Positions 63,918 to 64,000 of a stretch of DNA of 64,000 nt are shown here, piece after piece; position 1 is the first letter of the stretch, and every line of letters begins with the position of its first letter. The position numbers were made by a program, and so were the translations under genes. Origin of the DNA: Amphritea atlantica. GTDB lineage: Bacteria > Pseudomonadota > Gammaproteobacteria > Pseudomonadales > Balneatricaceae. Location of the stretch: positions 124,001-188,000 of the forward strand of contig NZ_FOGB01000003.1 of the NCBI RefSeq assembly GCF_900111095.1, written 5' to 3'. The notes beneath the pieces were generated by a model. The model was not told where the DNA came from. It searched no databases and saw only the letters and a list, made by a program, of their open reading frames with translations.

Positions 63918-64000
63918 CCTACAGTGCAGAAACGGGATAATGCTTCTTTGTCGACCAGGAAAGGGGTATCGGGGTAGTGACTAGTAGTGACTAATAGAAC
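63918..64000. other. Right end of window, no gene seen
   Basis: Upstream flank of the ben promoter. No coding frame can be supported; a regulator or further ben gene may begin beyond the edge. Confidence 0.4.

Overview
The window reads as a chromosomal segment of a marine-type gammaproteobacterium, most like the Oceanospirillales (Amphritea/Neptunomonas/Marinobacterium relatives). This rests on the mix of genes: a PHA synthase, a cbb3 oxidase cluster under an ANR/FNR regulator, LapD/LapG, RdgC, ProQ, RlmM, PdxB and a benABCD operon. The species call is inference; there is no rRNA gene to anchor it.

Layout. 1-9615: the 3' part of phaC, a MATE transporter with an overlapping DUF3080-like lipoprotein, the c-di-GMP/biofilm pair lapG-lapD, then proQ, tusA, a small ABM-fold protein, rlmM and an alpha/beta hydrolase. 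9616-21060: a complete microaerobic respiration block, ccoNOQP, ccoG-fixH-ccoI-ccoS, safE, hemN and the oxygen sensor fnr/anr. Perfect FNR boxes lie before ccoN (two) and hemN (one, at the -41.5 position of a clear -10). 21088-32: housekeeping and transport genes follow to about 33 kb: apt, rdgC, queE, a bile-acid-symporter-family carrier, a CDF metal exporter, a YigZ/IMPACT protein, SulP, a diguanylate cyclase, gor, xthA and a tandem Usp protein.

33-41 kb: a tandem DUF2892 membrane protein, a membrane GGDEF protein, a DUF5610-like protein, and a three-gene operon (RND/MMPL pump, LolA-like protein, outer-membrane barrel) divergent from an ArsR repressor. The repressor has cysteines placed as in SqrR/BigR/YgaV persulfide sensors. 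The same 20-bp operator-like palindrome, ATATTAG-N6-CTAATAT, occurs before both the DUF2892 gene and the RND operon, which suggests one small sulfur-responsive regulon. 41-51 kb: a PatZ-like acyl-CoA synthetase/acetyltransferase, a HupE/UreJ protein, a duplicated-domain lipoprotein, an ATP-NAD kinase-like protein with a PilZ protein, pdxB, a small WGR-like protein and a trpB with no trpA beside it.

51.1-60.1 kb is the accessory part. An AbiE toxin-antitoxin operon has an in-frame amber codon in the toxin's catalytic region. Beside it lies a fused remnant of a type I restriction system (HsdR head, HsdS tail, also with an amber codon). After a LysR/BenE pair and ligAB (protocatechuate 4,5-dioxygenase) comes an AT-rich stretch of three minus-strand genes separated by attC-like sites, that is, a short integron cassette array with no integrase in view. 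The cassettes encode an HhH-GPD-like protein, a GIY-YIG nuclease with a zinc ribbon, and a protein with an RNxxxH (HEPN-type) motif. 60.1-64 kb: benABCD (benzoate to catechol) on the minus strand, preceded by a tandem XylS/BenR-type activator site spaced exactly as at a Pm-like promoter. Aromatic uptake (BenE), benzoate dihydroxylation and a meta-type ring-cleavage enzyme are therefore neighbours, though the lower pathways are not in the window.
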